From NCBI GenBank assembly GCA_030562195.1, contig JAUJPP010000007.1:17233769-17297768 (forward strand): a DNA stretch of 64,000 nt, given 5' to 3'. Shown here piece after piece: positions 62,428-64,000 of the stretch. A model generated the notes under the pieces. The model worked only from the letters and a program-made list of their open reading frames with translations. It ran no database searches and had not been told where the DNA came from. The translations under genes and the position numbers were made by a program. The DNA comes from Nipponacmea schrenckii (taxonomy: Eukaryota; Mollusca; Gastropoda; Lottiidae). Position 1 is the first letter of the stretch; each line of letters begins with the position of its first letter.

Positions 62428-62737
62428 TTAAAGGGACAGATTCACCATTTGTTTGAACAATTGAATCTCAATCTGAACTAATTAGAAAAAGTGTTCACTG
62501 CTCACTGACGAAATCTGAGCTTTCAAATTCATGCATATCCAGATTAACATGTACATATCATGTATTTAAAAATTAAACAGAGAACTTATTATTTCTTAAG
62601 ACTCTGTGATACATGGAAAAGACAAAGTTGGTTGAAGGGATTATGCAATTTTCATGCATTTCTAGTACCCTCTAATATATTCATATATATTCAAGATCCA
62701 AATCAAACCACAAAAATGGCGAAACAGCTCCTTTAAC
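62428..62737. mobile_element. TTAA-type MITE (family 3, copy b)
   Basis: Left TTAAAGGGACAGATTCACCA; the right end reverse-complements to TTAAAGGAGCTGTTTCGCCA. Shares ATTTTCATGCATTTCTAGTA with 19280-19497. Confidence 0.7.
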
Positions 62738-62850
62738 ATAATATACCTTTGAACCTTGCCGAGACCAACTTGAAGGTGCAAATCAAGCAAGATAATACAA
62801 ATTTTCTTGATCTTTTTATTATGCAAATATGTGGGTTACTCTGATCACAG

Positions 62851-64000
62851 TTTTTATACGCCCACATGAAATGGGGGGCGTATATTGTCGTCACCCACAT
62901 CCGTCCGTCTGTCCGTCCGTCCGTCCGTCCGTCCGTCCACAATTGCTCGTAAACACTCTACACGGTGTAATTCTTGACGGATTTAGATGAAACTTAATAT
63001 GAGTGCTTATGATCACGCAAGGATGAACCCTATTGAAAATCAGCGAAATCGGAAAAAAATTAGTATGAGTTTGTGCCCTTGTTCTTGAATGGCTCGTAAA
63101 CACTCTACAAAGTGCAATTCTTGACCGATTTTGATGAAACTTGGTGTGAGAGTATGTTATAACTCAAGGATAAAACCTATCGAAAATCAGCGAAATCGAA
63201 AAACATTTAGTATGAGTTATTGCCCTTGTTCTTGAAAACGCGTTCAATTTTAGCTTGTAAACACTCTTGAGAGAACAATTTTTAATGGATTTTAATGAAA
63301 CTTGGTCTGAGTATTTGTTATCACCCAAGGATGAAGCCTATTGAAAACCAGTCAAATCGAAAAAAAATTAATATCAGTTATTGCCCTTGTTTTTTAAAAC
63401 GCGTTCAATTTTTAGCTTGTAAACACTCTACAAAGCACAGTTATTGACCGATTTTGCTGAAATTGTTTAATATCACCCAAGAATGAACCCTTTTGAAAAT
63501 AGCACATATCGAAATATATTTAATAGGAATTATTGCCCTTGTTCTATAAAATGTGTTGGATTTTTGCCTTGTAAACACTCTACAAGTCACAATTCTTGAG
63601 CGATTTTGACATAACTTGGCATGAGTATTTGTAATCACCTAAGGATGAACCCTATTGAAATTCAGTTAAATCGAAAAATATTTAGTATCAGTTATTGCCC
63701 TTGTGTTTGAAAACGCGTTCAATTTTAGCTTGTAAGCACTCTAGAAAGAACAATTCTTAATGGATTTTGATAAAACTTGGCTTGAGTATTTGTTTTTACC
63801 CAAGGATGAACTTTTTGAAAATCAAATAAATCGAAATATATTTAGTGTCAGTTATTGCCCTTGTGTTTGAAAACGGGTTTAACTTTTTGGCTAATAAACA
63901 CTCTAGAAGGTACAATTCATGACCAATGTTGACAAAACTCACTGAAATTGTTGGATATCGCAAGGGATGAGCCTAATTGAAAATTAAAAATATCAAAATA
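62851..64000 (+). mobile_element. Pearl-like element, long form, running off the window
   Basis: Starts TTTTTATACGCCCACATGAA, where ATACGCCCACAT can pair with ATGGGGGGCGTAT. Next come TATTGTCGTCACCCACATCC and a (CCGT)n tract at 62902-62938, followed by at least seven ~155-160 bp core units, each opening with GTAAACACTCTAC-like sequence (near 62950, 63097, 63256, 63419, 63572, 63731, 63893). Units include AAGGATGAACCCTATTGAAA and GTTATTGCCCTTGT. Frames on the minus strand here are repeat artefacts. The right end is not in the window. Confidence 0.8.

Noticed and set aside
62733..63103. Frames with RTDGRTDGRTDG-type repeats
   Set aside because: Translation of the CCGT microsatellite of a pearl-like element.

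Overview
The window reads as a piece of an AT-rich invertebrate nuclear genome, most likely a mollusc. It has spliced genes with GT-AG introns, conserved animal genes, tRNA-derived SINEs, many minisatellites, and CCGT-rich elements with ~160 bp internal repeats like the 'pearl' elements known from bivalves. The species is not identifiable from the sequence alone. I found no prokaryotic genes, CRISPR arrays, rRNA genes or intact retroelements.

Layout. (1) 1-4.5 kb: two terminal coding exons of extracellular or membrane protein(s), a PAN/apple-like Cys-rich exon (104-543) and a transmembrane-tail exon (4021-4466). Both have phase-1 acceptors, so they may be alternative ends of one gene whose front lies to the left. 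A ~51 bp minisatellite between them is interrupted by a MITE. (2) 6.8-12.5 kb: HSPA13 (STCH), 7 coding exons. (3) 12.5-21.8 kb: mostly repeats (37 bp minisatellite, pearl-like element, MITEs, a tRNA-like SINE head) plus a candidate MFSD10 promoter and 5' exon near 17.5 kb. (4) 21.9-29.6 kb: MFSD10-like MFS transporter, 11 coding exons, 462 aa. (5) 35.0-49.5 kb: an 18-exon gene for a 1535-aa protein with an N-terminal Tudor domain, a long Asn/Ser-rich region, a helical MIF4G-like middle and a C-terminal CCHC zinc knuckle. Its introns carry three large minisatellites and several MITEs. (6) 52.6-55.1 kb, minus strand: SDHD, 4 exons, 165 aa. (7) 55.6 to at least 62.4 kb, plus strand: an unrecognised gene, head to head with SDHD across a 518 bp shared promoter and running off the right edge. 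A long pearl-like element fills 62.85-64.0 kb.

The genes are not an operon or pathway. HSPA13 is an ER/microsomal Hsp70-like ATPase, MFSD10 a membrane transporter, SDHD a complex II anchor subunit, and the Tudor protein is probably an RNA-granule factor. The exon models were built by hand: every junction is phase-consistent and each complete model closes on a stop codon. The one weak spot is the HSPA13 exon 4/5 junction. The most original observations are the Tudor + MIF4G-like + CCHC architecture, the possible alternative termini at the left edge, and the dense set of TTAA-flanked MITEs and minisatellites in introns.
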